This document shows, one piece after another, positions 1-6,711 of a DNA stretch of 10,283 bases. The stretch is taken from positions 1 through 10,283 of the forward strand of contig JAITGH010000030.1 in assembly GCA_031280855.1 (NCBI GenBank). The letters are read 5' to 3'. The first letter of the stretch is position 1. The number at the start of each line of letters is the position of its first letter. The position numbers and the translations under genes were made by a program. The DNA comes from Oscillospiraceae bacterium. GTDB lineage: Bacteria; Bacillota; Clostridia; Oscillospirales; Oscillospiraceae. The notes beneath the pieces were generated by a model. It was not told the DNA's origin. It saw only the letters and a list, made by a program, of their open reading frames with translations, and ran no database searches.

Positions 1-926
1 TAGTCGAGCAGCTCCTCGACGAAGTAGCGCGGTCGCCGTTTCGACTCCGCGTAGATCTTGCCGATGTAGCCGCCCGCGACGCTCTGACCCGCAAGCACCA
101 GGCCCGCCGCGCCCCACGCCGTGCAGATGATCGCCGCCGTCGATTGCCCGACCGCCAATAGCGCGATCGACGCGCCCAGTCCCGCGATGAACAGCAACGT
201 GCCAAGCGTCCCCACAATGCTTAGCGGCTTCGCCGACAGCGAGGTTATCCCGTCGAACGCAAGCTCGAGCATCTTCTTAAGCGGATACTTGCTCTCGCCC
301 GCGAACCGCTCCCCACGCTCGTAGTACACTGTGGCGGATTTGTACCCGAGCATCGGTACGAGCCCGCGCAGGTAGAGGTTGCGCTCCGGGTACTGCTCAA
401 GCGCGTCGAGCGCTCTGCGCCCCATCAGGCGGTAGTCCGCGTGGTTGAACACGACCTCGCCGCCGAGATTCCTCAGTAGCCGATACAGGCTTTCAGCGGT
501 GAACCGCTTGAAGAAGCTGTCCTTCTTACGTGACGACCGTACGCCGTACACGATCTCGCAACCCTCCGCGTGCTTCTCAAGCATCGAGCGCACCGCGCCG
601 ACGTCGTCCTGCAAGTCCGCGTCCATCGAGACGGTCACGTCCGCACGCTTGGAGCCATCGAGAAGCCCCGCGAGCAGCGCGTTCTGGTGTCCGCGATTGC
701 GGCTGAGCTTCAAGCCCGCGAACATCGGGTCGGCAGAGTGCAACTCACGGATCATCTCCCACGTGCGATCCTTGGAACCGTCGTCGACGAACATAACGCG
801 GCTATCGCGGGACGCTTGCCCACCGTTGATGAGTTCGCGAAGCAACGCGCCGACTCGCTTCGACGTTTCCGGCAGAACCTCCTGCTCATTGTAACACGGG
901 ATGACGATATAGACTACGCGATCCAT
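1..926 (-). CDS. Family 2 glycosyltransferase, DPM1/GtrB-like, membrane-anchored (3' end cut or just reached)
   Basis: Probably transfers a sugar from a nucleotide-sugar to a polyprenyl-phosphate lipid carrier at the inner face of the membrane. The ATG is at 924-926 with AGAGAGG about 8 nt upstream, and 308 codons are visible. The GT-A fold starts with MDRVVYIVIPCYNEQE and has VDDGS near residues 47-51 and the acidic DADLQDD motif near 102-108, the expected nucleotide-sugar/metal site. Two hydrophobic helices lie near 235-260 and 264-289, followed by a basic tail (KRRPRYFVEE), as in GtrB and DPM1-like enzymes. The two bases left at the edge read TA, so the next codon is Tyr or a stop; family length suggests the end is near. 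It lies 40 nt after vanZ in the same direction and is probably the last gene of the ptsH operon. The family is clear; donor and acceptor are unknown. Confidence 0.93.
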   Translation of the reverse strand, partial: MDRVVYIVIPCYNEQEVLPETSKRVGALLRELINGGQASRDSRVMFVDDGSKDRTWEMIRELHSADPMFAGLKLSRNRGHQNALLAGLLDGSKRADVTVSMDADLQDDVGAVRSMLEKHAEGCEIVYGVRSSRKKDSFFKRFTAESLYRLLRNLGGEVVFNHADYRLMGRRALDALEQYPERNLYLRGLVPMLGYKSATVYYERGERFAGESKYPLKKMLELAFDGITSLSAKPLSIVGTLGTLLFIAGLGASIALLAVGQSTAAIICTAWGAAGLVLAGQSVAGGYIGKIYAESKRRPRYFVEELLD

Positions 927-966
927 ACAAGTGACCTCTCTTAAGTGTACCAACGCTTGGGCCGGG

Positions 967-1590
967 CTATTTTACCTTGAACCCGGCGGTGAACTTCGGG
1001 GCGATTCGCTTTAGCGCAACGCTTATCAACAGCCCGAGCGCGGTGCCGAGCGTGTTGAGCCACAAATCGTCAACGTCCGTCCAGCGTCCGCCGATCGGGA
1101 ACTGCATGCACTCGATCGCGAGGCTTAGCGTGAGCCCGCTTAACACGGTGTTCAGCGCACTTACGTGCCACAGCAGATACATGAAGAACCCTACGGGCAT
1201 GAACGCCGCGATGTTACCCAAGAGATTCCACTTGAAGTAGCCGCTTGAGCCTGTCTTCTGCCATTCGTTGATCGATTTGCGTACGACTTCGAACGGTACG
1301 AAGTTGGTGAACCGTTCCGCCGAGAAGTCCCACGGCGGATACCCGATCGTCAGCCACTCCAGCCATATCAGACAGATGACGAACAGCGCAAGCCCGACTT
1401 CGTGCCGTACGCTGCTGTGCCGCTTGTGCCTGAAGCTCAGCCATAGGACTCGGCACACCAGATACACCATTATTATCGGAAGCGAGTGACTGCTTACGTA
1501 TATAATCGGAAGGAAGAAACTATTCACGGGCAATAGTATAGCATAACTCGCGCCGCAAGTCAACCACTTTTTCCAACTTCTAGAGCGCAA
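967..1590 (-). CDS. VanZ-family membrane protein, start uncertain
   Basis: A VanZ-domain (PF04892-type) integral membrane protein. Visible hallmarks are NFVPFEVVRKSI, NLLGNIAAFMPVGFFMYLL, and the family signature LAIECMQ followed by GRWTDVDDLWLNTLG near the C-terminus, with four to five hydrophobic segments. VanZ of vancomycin-resistance clusters gives low-level teicoplanin resistance; most chromosomal homologues have no defined role. The coordinates give the longest frame, starting at a TTG (1588-1590) that overlaps the pfkB stop by 11 nt with at best a weak GAG in front. Alternatives are GTG at 1525-1527 (MNSFFLPIIYVSS...) and ATG at 1468-1470. A good sigma-A promoter at 1535-1563 lies within the extra N-terminal codons, and the sequence from the GTG on looks more like the family. 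The shorter protein is therefore quite possible. Neither alternative start has a ribosome site. Confidence 0.88.
   Translation of the reverse strand: MRSRSWKKWLTCGASYAILLPVNSFFLPIIYVSSHSLPIIMVYLVCRVLWLSFRHKRHSSVRHEVGLALFVICLIWLEWLTIGYPPWDFSAERFTNFVPFEVVRKSINEWQKTGSSGYFKWNLLGNIAAFMPVGFFMYLLWHVSALNTVLSGLTLSLAIECMQFPIGGRWTDVDDLWLNTLGTALGLLISVALKRIAPKFTAGFKVK
1535..1563 (-). promoter_or_regulatory. Predicted sigma-A promoter for vanZ-glycosyltransferase, inside the pfkB/vanZ junction
   Basis: On the minus strand TTGACT (1558-1563) is followed after exactly 17 nt by TATACT (1535-1540). TGC directly before the -10 gives an extended TGn element. The same TGn and 17-bp architecture occurs in the ptsH and rpiR promoters of this window. 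Predicted transcription would begin about 1527-1528, at or next to the GTG at 1525-1527. It would allow vanZ and the glycosyltransferase to be expressed independently of ptsH. Confidence 0.5.
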
Positions 1591-2476
1591 GTATCTCGTC
1601 GATTGTAGGCAACGCCGGGATCGCTCCGCGCTTCCGCACGCAAAGCGACGCGGATTTCGCGGCGAGCGTGCCTGTCAAGCCGTCGAGCTTGCCGCCGTTC
1701 GTCAGGAACTCGTACAAGACTCCCACCCAGAACGCGTCGCCCGCGCCCGTAGTGTCCACAACGTCCGGAGCCGCGACAGCCTCAACCCGCGTTGTGTGAG
1801 TGCCCTCGCGGTAGATGTCCGCTCCGCTCGCCCCGCGAGTAACTACAGTCAGCGGAGCCGCATAGGTCAGCGCATCGCCCATCAGTTCCGCTTCCTCGTC
1901 CGAGACTTTCAATAGAGTGACGTACGGCAACAGCAACGCAACGGCGGCGCGGAAATCGTCCGCACTCTGCCATAGTGAAGCGCGATAGTTTACGTCCAGC
2001 GATACCGTCACTCCGTGCGACTTCGCGTGCTTCGCCGCCGCAAGCGTCGCGCTGCGCGAGGGCTCGGACGTCGCCGACAGCGTCCCGACGTGCAGTACGG
2101 AGCTACCCGCGATAAGCTCGAGGTCAAGCTCACGCTCACGGAGCATGACGTCCGCGCTGCGATTGCGCGAGAACGAGAACTCCCGTTCTCCGTGCGCTCC
2201 CAGTTGAACGAAGGCGAGCGTAGTGAACGCGTCGGGGTCGGTCAGCAAGTTACGGCAGTCGACGCGCTCACGCTCAAGCGTTTCGCGCAGGAACTGCCCG
2301 TGGACATCGGCACCGACCTTCCCGATGAACGCGGAGCGCAGACCCACCCGCGCAGCTCCGACCGCGACGTTCGCGGGTGCGCCGCCGGGATTGCGCTCGA
2401 ACAGCTTCATCCCGGCGGACGACTCTCCGACGTCGGTGAAATCGATTAGCAACTCGCCTAATGCGGTTATGTCCAT
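1580..2476 (-). CDS. PfkB-family carbohydrate kinase, fructokinase-like
   Basis: A 298-residue ribokinase-fold sugar kinase that uses ATP to phosphorylate a sugar in the cytosol. It starts MDITALGELLIDF. PfkB signature 1 is GGAPANVAVGAARVG at residues 31-45, and signature 2 is DTTGAGDAF at 241-249, where the Asp of GAGD (about 247) is the expected catalytic base. The N-terminal GELLIDF and NPGGAPANVA pattern resembles ScrK-type fructokinases, but the substrate cannot be read from sequence. The frame stays open upstream for 26 codons into ptsH. The ATG at 2474-2476 is chosen because it begins exactly at the domain and sits four bases after the HPr stop, implying translational coupling. No strong ribosome site precedes it. 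Its TAG at 1580-1582 overlaps the longest vanZ frame. Confidence 0.95.
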   Translation of the reverse strand: MDITALGELLIDFTDVGESSAGMKLFERNPGGAPANVAVGAARVGLRSAFIGKVGADVHGQFLRETLERERVDCRNLLTDPDAFTTLAFVQLGAHGEREFSFSRNRSADVMLRERELDLELIAGSSVLHVGTLSATSEPSRSATLAAAKHAKSHGVTVSLDVNYRASLWQSADDFRAAVALLLPYVTLLKVSDEEAELMGDALTYAAPLTVVTRGASGADIYREGTHTTRVEAVAAPDVVDTTGAGDAFWVGVLYEFLTNGGKLDGLTGTLAAKSASLCVRKRGAIPALPTIDEILAL

Positions 2477-2480
2477 CGCA

Positions 2481-2750
2481 CTATTCGGTCTCGGCGAGGT
2501 TATCGTCGATAAGCTTGACGAGCGTCTCGACAGCGTCGGCCTCGTCGGGACCATCGGCGATGATGGTGACTTCCGTGCCGGAGGTCACACCGAGCGAGAG
2601 CACTCCCAGCAGGCTCTTCGCGTTGACGCGGCGATCGCCGACTTCAAGTGAGATACTCGACTTGAACTCGTTCGCCTTCTGGATGAAGTAAGTAGCGGGT
2701 CTCGCGTGCAACCCGATGTCGTTCAGTACGACTGACGATTTGACTAACAT
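2481..2750 (-). CDS. ptsH: HPr, phosphocarrier protein of the PTS
   Basis: An 89-residue HPr, the small cytosolic carrier that takes phosphate from enzyme I (PEP) and passes it to sugar-specific EIIA proteins. The active site GLHARPA places the phosphorylated histidine exactly at residue 15. NAKSLLGVLSL places Ser46, the HPr kinase/phosphorylase target of Bacillota, so it probably also works as a CcpA co-repressor; this last point is knowledge of the family. The ATG at 2748-2750 has GGGAGGG as a strong ribosome site. It is first in the operon, ahead of a PfkB kinase, with a near-consensus promoter about 75 nt upstream. Enzyme I (ptsI), often next to ptsH in other bacteria, is not in this window. 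The very short gap to the kinase suggests that the two are made together. Confidence 0.97.
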   Translation of the reverse strand: MLVKSSVVLNDIGLHARPATYFIQKANEFKSSISLEVGDRRVNAKSLLGVLSLGVTSGTEVTIIADGPDEADAVETLVKLIDDNLAETE

Positions 2751-2825
2751 GGTTAGCCCTCCCGGTATGCTTATTTGCGTATATGATAAGGGCGTGCGCT
2801 TGGACTTCTATGCTGACTACTGTTT

Positions 2826-2854
2826 ATTATAACATATATTTCAGTCTGAGTCAA
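2826..2854 (-). promoter_or_regulatory. Sigma-A promoter of the ptsH operon
   Basis: On the minus strand TTGACT (2849-2854), a 17-nt spacer and a perfect TATAAT (2826-2831) preceded by TGT (extended -10). Transcription should begin near 2818-2820, leaving a leader of roughly 70 nt before the HPr ATG. The arms TATTATAAC (2825-2833) and GTTATATTA (2857-2865) form a 9-bp inverted repeat with one mismatch around the promoter. It could be an operator or simply reflect two back-to-back AT-rich -10 elements. Confidence 0.85.
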
Positions 2855-2864
2855 TAGTTATATT
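2836..2864 (+). promoter_or_regulatory. Possible weak promoter for the PRC-barrel gene, overlapping the ptsH promoter
   Basis: TATATT at 2859-2864 is a plausible -10 for rightward transcription and would give a leader of about 47 nt to the ATG at 2918. The hexamer 17 nt upstream (ATATTT, 2836-2841) does not match TTGACA. If real, it shares DNA with the leftward ptsH promoter. A sporulation sigma factor is possible, but no matching element was recognised. Confidence 0.3.
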
Positions 2865-2917
2865 ACAGCTTGCGCCGCTGCGCGGATAGATGGCGGCGAA
2901 GTTTGGAGGTAACGACA

Positions 2918-3193
2918 ATGGAGACTCGAATCGCTGACTTACGCTGTAAAGAGGTTATCAATATCTGTGACGGTCAACGACTTGGCTATGTGGAAGATGT
3001 GCTGTTTGGAATCCCCGACGGGCGAGTCGTCGCGCTGATCGTTCCCGGTCCCGCGAGATTCTTCGGACTCTTCGGGCGTGAGGACGACTACATGATCCCG
3101 TGGGATCGTATCATGCGAATCGGTGAGGACATCATCATCGTGGAGATCAGCGAGCAGAATCGGCGCAAGCGCGAAAGACGCAAGTTCTTCTAA
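2918..3193 (+). CDS. PRC-barrel protein, YlmC/YmxH type
   Basis: A 91-residue PRC-barrel protein. It begins METRIADLRCKEVINICDGQRLGYVEDV, with the usual beta pattern, then FGLFGREDDYMIPWDRIMRIGEDIIIVE, which closely follows the YlmC/YmxH family found in spore-forming Bacillota. Those proteins are often annotated as sporulation-associated, but the molecular role is not established. The C-terminus is strongly basic (RRKRERRKFF), which could bind nucleic acid; that is inference. The ATG at 2918 is chosen over an in-frame upstream ATG at 2870 because GGAGGT (2905-2910) lies 7 nt before it and the domain begins there. It is a monocistronic gene on the plus strand, divergent from ptsH. Its TAA (3191-3193) overlaps the TAG of the convergent MATE gene, leaving no room for a terminator between them. 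Confidence 0.93.
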   Translation: METRIADLRCKEVINICDGQRLGYVEDVLFGIPDGRVVALIVPGPARFFGLFGREDDYMIPWDRIMRIGEDIIIVEISEQNRRKRERRKFF

Positions 3194-4569
3194 GCCTCGA
3201 GCCGCTTGAGCTTCCGCCACTCCCGCACGATCAGCGTAACCGCAAGTACCGCCGCGCCTCCGTCGGAGATCGGACCCGCGTACAGCAATCCGCGAACTCC
3301 AAACGCGAGCGGGAGCAATAGCAGAAGCGGTACCAGCAATACGATCTGCCGAGTCAGCGTAAGCGCGATTCCAAGCCGCGATTTCCCGGTTGCCGAGAAG
3401 AAGTACGTTGCGAACGGCTGCAGCCCCGCCGCGAACGACATCAGCATGTACGTGCGCAGATACATCACCGCGAATTGCAGGTACAACGGATCCTTCGTCC
3501 CGAACAACGCCATTATCTGTGCGGGGAAAAGCTGGTAACACGCGAATGTGAACACGCTTGCCGCGACAACTGCCGTCAGTGCGGTCTTGACCGTCTTCTT
3601 GACGCGCTCGATGTTCCTTGCGCCGTAGTTGAAGCTGATTATCGGCTGTACGCCTTGCGAGATTCCGAGTATGACGCTCAGGAACAGCACTTGAACCTTG
3701 GTAATCGCTCCGACCGCCGCCAGAGGGATCTCCGACCCGTATTCCGAGACGGCTCCGTACTTGCGAACTCCGTTATTCATCGTAATTTGTACGAACATCA
3801 TCGCGACTTGGTTGAGGCACGCCGCCGCTCCGACTGCTATGACGCGCCCGATAATGCGCGGGTTTAGCGGGAAGAACGCGTCTCGAGTCAAACGCATCGT
3901 CTTCGTCCTGCGAAGCAAGTAGAACATCACGATCGCAAATGACAGCACCTGCCCGACCGTCGTCGCCAGCGCGATCCCGACGATCCCCATCTTCAGCGTG
4001 AACGCGAAGATCGGATCGAAGATCACGTTGAAGATCGAGCCAACCAGTACCGACACCATCGAGAATCGCGGCGAGCCGTCCGCTCGTATGATCAGTCCCG
4101 CGCCCGCCGCGACTGCTTGTAACGGGAACCCAATCGCCACGAGCCGCGTATACGGAACCGAATAGCTCATCACCGACTCCGTCGCGCCGAACGCGAAGAG
4201 CAATGGGCGACAGAAGAACAGCGTTACAACCATTAGCAGTAACCCGGTCGACGCAAGCATGAACAGCGCGTTCGCGGCGGCTTTCGAGGCGGTCTTCTCA
4301 TCGCCGCGTCCGAGGTTCAGGTTGAACACCGCCGCGCCTCCGGTTCCGAATAGCAGCGTTAAAGCGACGCTCGCTGTGGTTAGCGGGAACGACACGGTCG
4401 TCGCCGCCATCGCGAATTCCCCGATGCCGTGCCCGATATAGATCTGGTCGACGACGTTGTAGATCGAGGAGATGAGGAAGCTTACAACCGCTGGTATCGA
4501 GAACTTCACGACAAGCTTGCGGATACTCTCTACGCCCAGCGGATTGTCCGGCGCAGCGTTAGGTTTCAT
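3190..4569 (-). CDS. MATE-family multidrug/toxin efflux transporter, MepA-like
   Basis: A 459-residue polytopic membrane exporter of the MATE family, expected to expel cationic compounds or metabolites by Na+ or H+ antiport. It starts with the MepA/DinF-type pattern NPLG (9-12), then KFSIPAVVSFLISSIYNVVD and QIYIG (37-46). About twelve hydrophobic segments follow in two similar halves, including IIRADGSPRFSM between the halves and GISQGVQPIISFNYGARN in the second. Length is normal for the family. The ATG (4567-4569) overlaps the stop of the CPBP protease gene as TGATG, so translation is coupled; GGGTGAG lies just upstream. It is the last gene of the rpiR operon and ends tail-to-tail against the PRC-barrel gene. 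The substrate is unknown. Confidence 0.95.
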   Translation of the reverse strand: MKPNAAPDNPLGVESIRKLVVKFSIPAVVSFLISSIYNVVDQIYIGHGIGEFAMAATTVSFPLTTASVALTLLFGTGGAAVFNLNLGRGDEKTASKAAANALFMLASTGLLLMVVTLFFCRPLLFAFGATESVMSYSVPYTRLVAIGFPLQAVAAGAGLIIRADGSPRFSMVSVLVGSIFNVIFDPIFAFTLKMGIVGIALATTVGQVLSFAIVMFYLLRRTKTMRLTRDAFFPLNPRIIGRVIAVGAAACLNQVAMMFVQITMNNGVRKYGAVSEYGSEIPLAAVGAITKVQVLFLSVILGISQGVQPIISFNYGARNIERVKKTVKTALTAVVAASVFTFACYQLFPAQIMALFGTKDPLYLQFAVMYLRTYMLMSFAAGLQPFATYFFSATGKSRLGIALTLTRQIVLLVPLLLLLPLAFGVRGLLYAGPISDGGAAVLAVTLIVREWRKLKRLEA

Positions 4570-5501
4570 CAGAGCTCACCCGGACTTTCAACGCGCTCTC
4601 CGACAGCGGCACTTGAGTGCAACGGCTCCGCGCTTGGCAACGGCTCCGCGCCTTTCAGGAACGGGATCGCGATAAGCGCGATGATTCCAAGCACCGTTAT
4701 CGCAATTTCGACCGCGTTCGCGCCCGGCAATAGGTTGCCTTTCGAGTCCACGAGGTAGTTCATCTGAATCACCGCGATCAAGTTATTCCCCAGATGAGCG
4801 GCGATGCAGACCCATATGCTGCGGTACCGAAGGTAAATGACCGCCATCACCGCACCGGAGAACATCGCGGGTATGCCTTGCGTCAAGTTCATATGCGCCG
4901 CCGCGAACAACGCCGCCGTCAGCACTACCGCCGCCCACTTCGGAAGCCAGTAGGTGCTGCGGTTGAGCGTTACTCCGCGCAGGCATAGTTCCTCGATTAG
5001 CGGCGCCAGTACTACACTTGAGAGAATCTGCAACAAGAACGGTTGTTCCTGCATTGTCTCGAGCGCGGAGTCGAACGCTTCGCTCATCGGATCCTTAACT
5101 CCCGTCAGTGACCACAGCAAGCTTGAGACGACTCCGACGGCGGGTACCGCGAAGATCGCGATCGCGGTCGCGGGTACAAGGTTGCGGCGCTTGAACTTCG
5201 GCAAGTACGTGCGCGTCTTCAGCCACATCGGCAGCATAATCGCGAGCGTCAACGCTTGCGACAGGATCTGGATCAACATATATTGCCCGCTGATTTGAAG
5301 CATAACCGCCTCGGTCAGATCGCCGATGGTTGAGACTCCGTCGTCGGCGTACACGCGGGCGAACGCGGCGATGGTGAACGGGATTGCTACGGCGAACATG
5401 GTACCGATGAATAGCAGAACCGGGTAGATCACTCGCCAGGTTCTGCGTGAGAGCGAGAACTCCGGGAAGGTCGCTCTGTCGTAGTTGTGCCGGATCTCCA
5501 T
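4569..5501 (-). CDS. CPBP-family intramembrane glutamic metalloprotease (CAAX protease/bacteriocin-processing type)
   Basis: A 310-residue integral membrane protein of the CPBP (Abi/Rce1-like) family. The three active-site motifs are present: EELCLRG with Glu170, Glu171 and Arg175; FAAAH with His203; and HLGNN with His236 and Asn240. Around them are about seven to eight hydrophobic helices. Relatives cleave prenylated proteins (eukaryotic Rce1) or act in bacteriocin maturation and self-immunity in Gram-positives; the substrate here is unknown. The ATG at 5499-5501 is chosen over an upstream in-frame ATG (5538-5540) because AAGGAGG (5512-5518) lies 10 nt before it. That ribosome site is built from the last codons of the flavoprotein gene. 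The soluble C-terminal tail (from about 284) contains a short duplicated segment, AEPLPS then AEPLHS. It overlaps the MATE start by 1 nt. Confidence 0.93.
   Translation of the reverse strand: MEIRHNYDRATFPEFSLSRRTWRVIYPVLLFIGTMFAVAIPFTIAAFARVYADDGVSTIGDLTEAVMLQISGQYMLIQILSQALTLAIMLPMWLKTRTYLPKFKRRNLVPATAIAIFAVPAVGVVSSLLWSLTGVKDPMSEAFDSALETMQEQPFLLQILSSVVLAPLIEELCLRGVTLNRSTYWLPKWAAVVLTAALFAAAHMNLTQGIPAMFSGAVMAVIYLRYRSIWVCIAAHLGNNLIAVIQMNYLVDSKGNLLPGANAVEIAITVLGIIALIAIPFLKGAEPLPSAEPLHSSAAVGERVESPGEL
4620..4651. repeat. Two-copy 14-bp tandem repeat in the CPBP gene 3' end
   Basis: CAACGGCTCCGCGC occurs at 4620-4633 and again at 4638-4651, an 18-bp (six-codon) period. The duplication is in frame and produces the doubled AEPL segment in the hydrophilic tail of the CPBP protein. 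Confidence 0.8.
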
Positions 5502-5508
5502 ATGCGTA

Positions 5509-6711
5509 CTACCTCCTTGCGGATGCGGATGCGGCGGCAAGTTTTGCCGTTGACCATGCGATTTGCAGGTTAAAGCCCCCGGTATACGCGTCGACGTCGA
5601 GCACCTCGCCCGCGAAGTACAACCCGGGCACGAGCTTCGATTCCAGCGTCGCGGAGTTTACCTCTCGAACGTCGACGCCGCCGCGTGTGATTACCGCTTC
5701 ATCAATTGGGCGAGTTCCGCTGATGTTGACTGTAAAGCGTTTGAACAGTTCAAGCAGAGTCCGCCGCTGTTGCTTAGTGATCGCGTTGACCCGAGTTTCC
5801 GGCGCGATCCCGCTGAGTCTTACAAGTACGGGAATCATCGAACGTCCCGCAAGGTCGGTGAGCGCGTTGCGGAACTCGCGATTGCGGTACTTCTCGAAGT
5901 CGCGCAATAGTCTGGCGTCAAGCTCCGACTCGCTGATCGCGGGCTTCAGATCGATTGCCAGCGTCGCGCCGCTTGAGTTCGCGGGTAGGTGCGCACTTGC
6001 GGAAAGTATCAGCGGACCCGTAACGCCGAAGTGGGTGAACTGCATCTCCCCGAAGTCCTCGAAGATTCGCTTACCGCCGAGTATCAGCGCGACTCGCACA
6101 TTGCGTAGTGCGAAACCCTGCAACTCCGGGCAGAACCCGTCGTCAGAGGTTAGCGGCACCAGCGAGGGTGAAGCCGCAATCACGCGATGCCCGAGCTCGC
6201 CCGCGATTCGGAACCCGTCGCCGTCGGAGCCTGTCTTCGGATAGCTTAGGCCGCCCGTGCAGAGGATCACCGTACGTTGGAGCGTCAGTTGCTCCCGGAC
6301 ATACGCGGCGTCCGCACGCCGCTTGACGACCTCGATCGGAAGCTGTGCGACTCGCCGCGTCAGCGCGTCCACAACGTCGCCCGCTCGGTCGGACTGCGGG
6401 AACACGCGGTTACCGCGCTCCGTCTTCAGCGGTACGCCGAGCGCCCTAAAGAACGCGATTGCGTCGCTTGGCGGGAATCGCCTGACGGCGGAGTGGAGGA
6501 ACTTCGCGTTCGTCACGACGTTGCGCAGCACGTCGTCAGGGGAGCAATCGTTCGTGAGGTTACATCGCCCTTTCCCGGTCAAGCGGAGCTTGTGCCCGAG
6601 GTTGTCCGCGCCGCCGCGCTCCACCAGCGTAACCGCCGCGCCGCTTTCCGCAACGGCAATCGCCGCCATCAGACCGGAGGCTCCGCCGCCTATCACTACT
6701 GTCGAACTCAT
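5509..6711 (-). CDS. NAD(P)/FAD-dependent oxidoreductase, HI0933/BaiN family
   Basis: A 400-residue cytosolic flavoprotein. The N-terminus carries the FAD dinucleotide-binding loop VVIGGGASGLMAA (Gly8-9-10, Gly13) and an acidic residue ending the second strand (Glu31). The family hallmark GHKLRLTGKGRCNLTN is at 39-54, LCTGGLSYPKTGSDGDGF lies mid-protein, and the C-terminal FAD-binding GLYFAGEVLDVDAYTGGFN starts at 363. This set defines the HI0933-like family, which includes the bile-acid-pathway enzyme BaiN of Clostridium scindens. Most members have no known substrate, so a bile-acid role should not be assumed. It starts in a TAATG overlap with rpiR, implying coupling, with only a weak AGAAG ahead. 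The last two codons are AGG AGG, which form the ribosome site of the next gene. Length is typical. Confidence 0.95.
   Translation of the reverse strand: MSSTVVIGGGASGLMAAIAVAESGAAVTLVERGGADNLGHKLRLTGKGRCNLTNDCSPDDVLRNVVTNAKFLHSAVRRFPPSDAIAFFRALGVPLKTERGNRVFPQSDRAGDVVDALTRRVAQLPIEVVKRRADAAYVREQLTLQRTVILCTGGLSYPKTGSDGDGFRIAGELGHRVIAASPSLVPLTSDDGFCPELQGFALRNVRVALILGGKRIFEDFGEMQFTHFGVTGPLILSASAHLPANSSGATLAIDLKPAISESELDARLLRDFEKYRNREFRNALTDLAGRSMIPVLVRLSGIAPETRVNAITKQQRRTLLELFKRFTVNISGTRPIDEAVITRGGVDVREVNSATLESKLVPGLYFAGEVLDVDAYTGGFNLQIAWSTAKLAAASASARR

Noticed and set aside
2477..2554. A 26-codon upstream extension of the PfkB kinase
   Set aside because: It lies inside ptsH in another frame, is rich in Ser/Arg/Thr unlike the kinase family, and the domain begins at the ATG at 2474-2476.
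2800..2830. TTGGAC and TATTAT on the plus strand as an alternative PRC-barrel promoter
   Set aside because: The spacer is 19 nt and the resulting leader would pass through the ptsH -35 region. It is weaker than the already doubtful TATATT site.
2870..2917. A 16-codon N-terminal extension of the PRC-barrel protein
   Set aside because: It would translate through the GGAGGT ribosome site at 2905-2910 and adds nothing recognisable to the domain.
3190..3225. A small hairpin at the MATE/PRC-barrel junction as a shared terminator
   Set aside because: Only about six pairs with a bulge, no U-run, and it lies within the MATE coding end.
5447..6244. A 265-codon open frame on the plus strand opposite the flavoprotein gene, and similar long frames at 445-894 and 6277-6984
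   Set aside because: They lie opposite or out of frame with clear genes, show no domain-like sequence or ribosome site, and are the open antisense frames expected from GC-rich codon use.
5509..6711. A bile-acid-degrading (bai) operon, suggested by the BaiN-like flavoprotein
   Set aside because: No other bai gene is adjacent, and the HI0933 family is widespread in bacteria with no link to bile acids.
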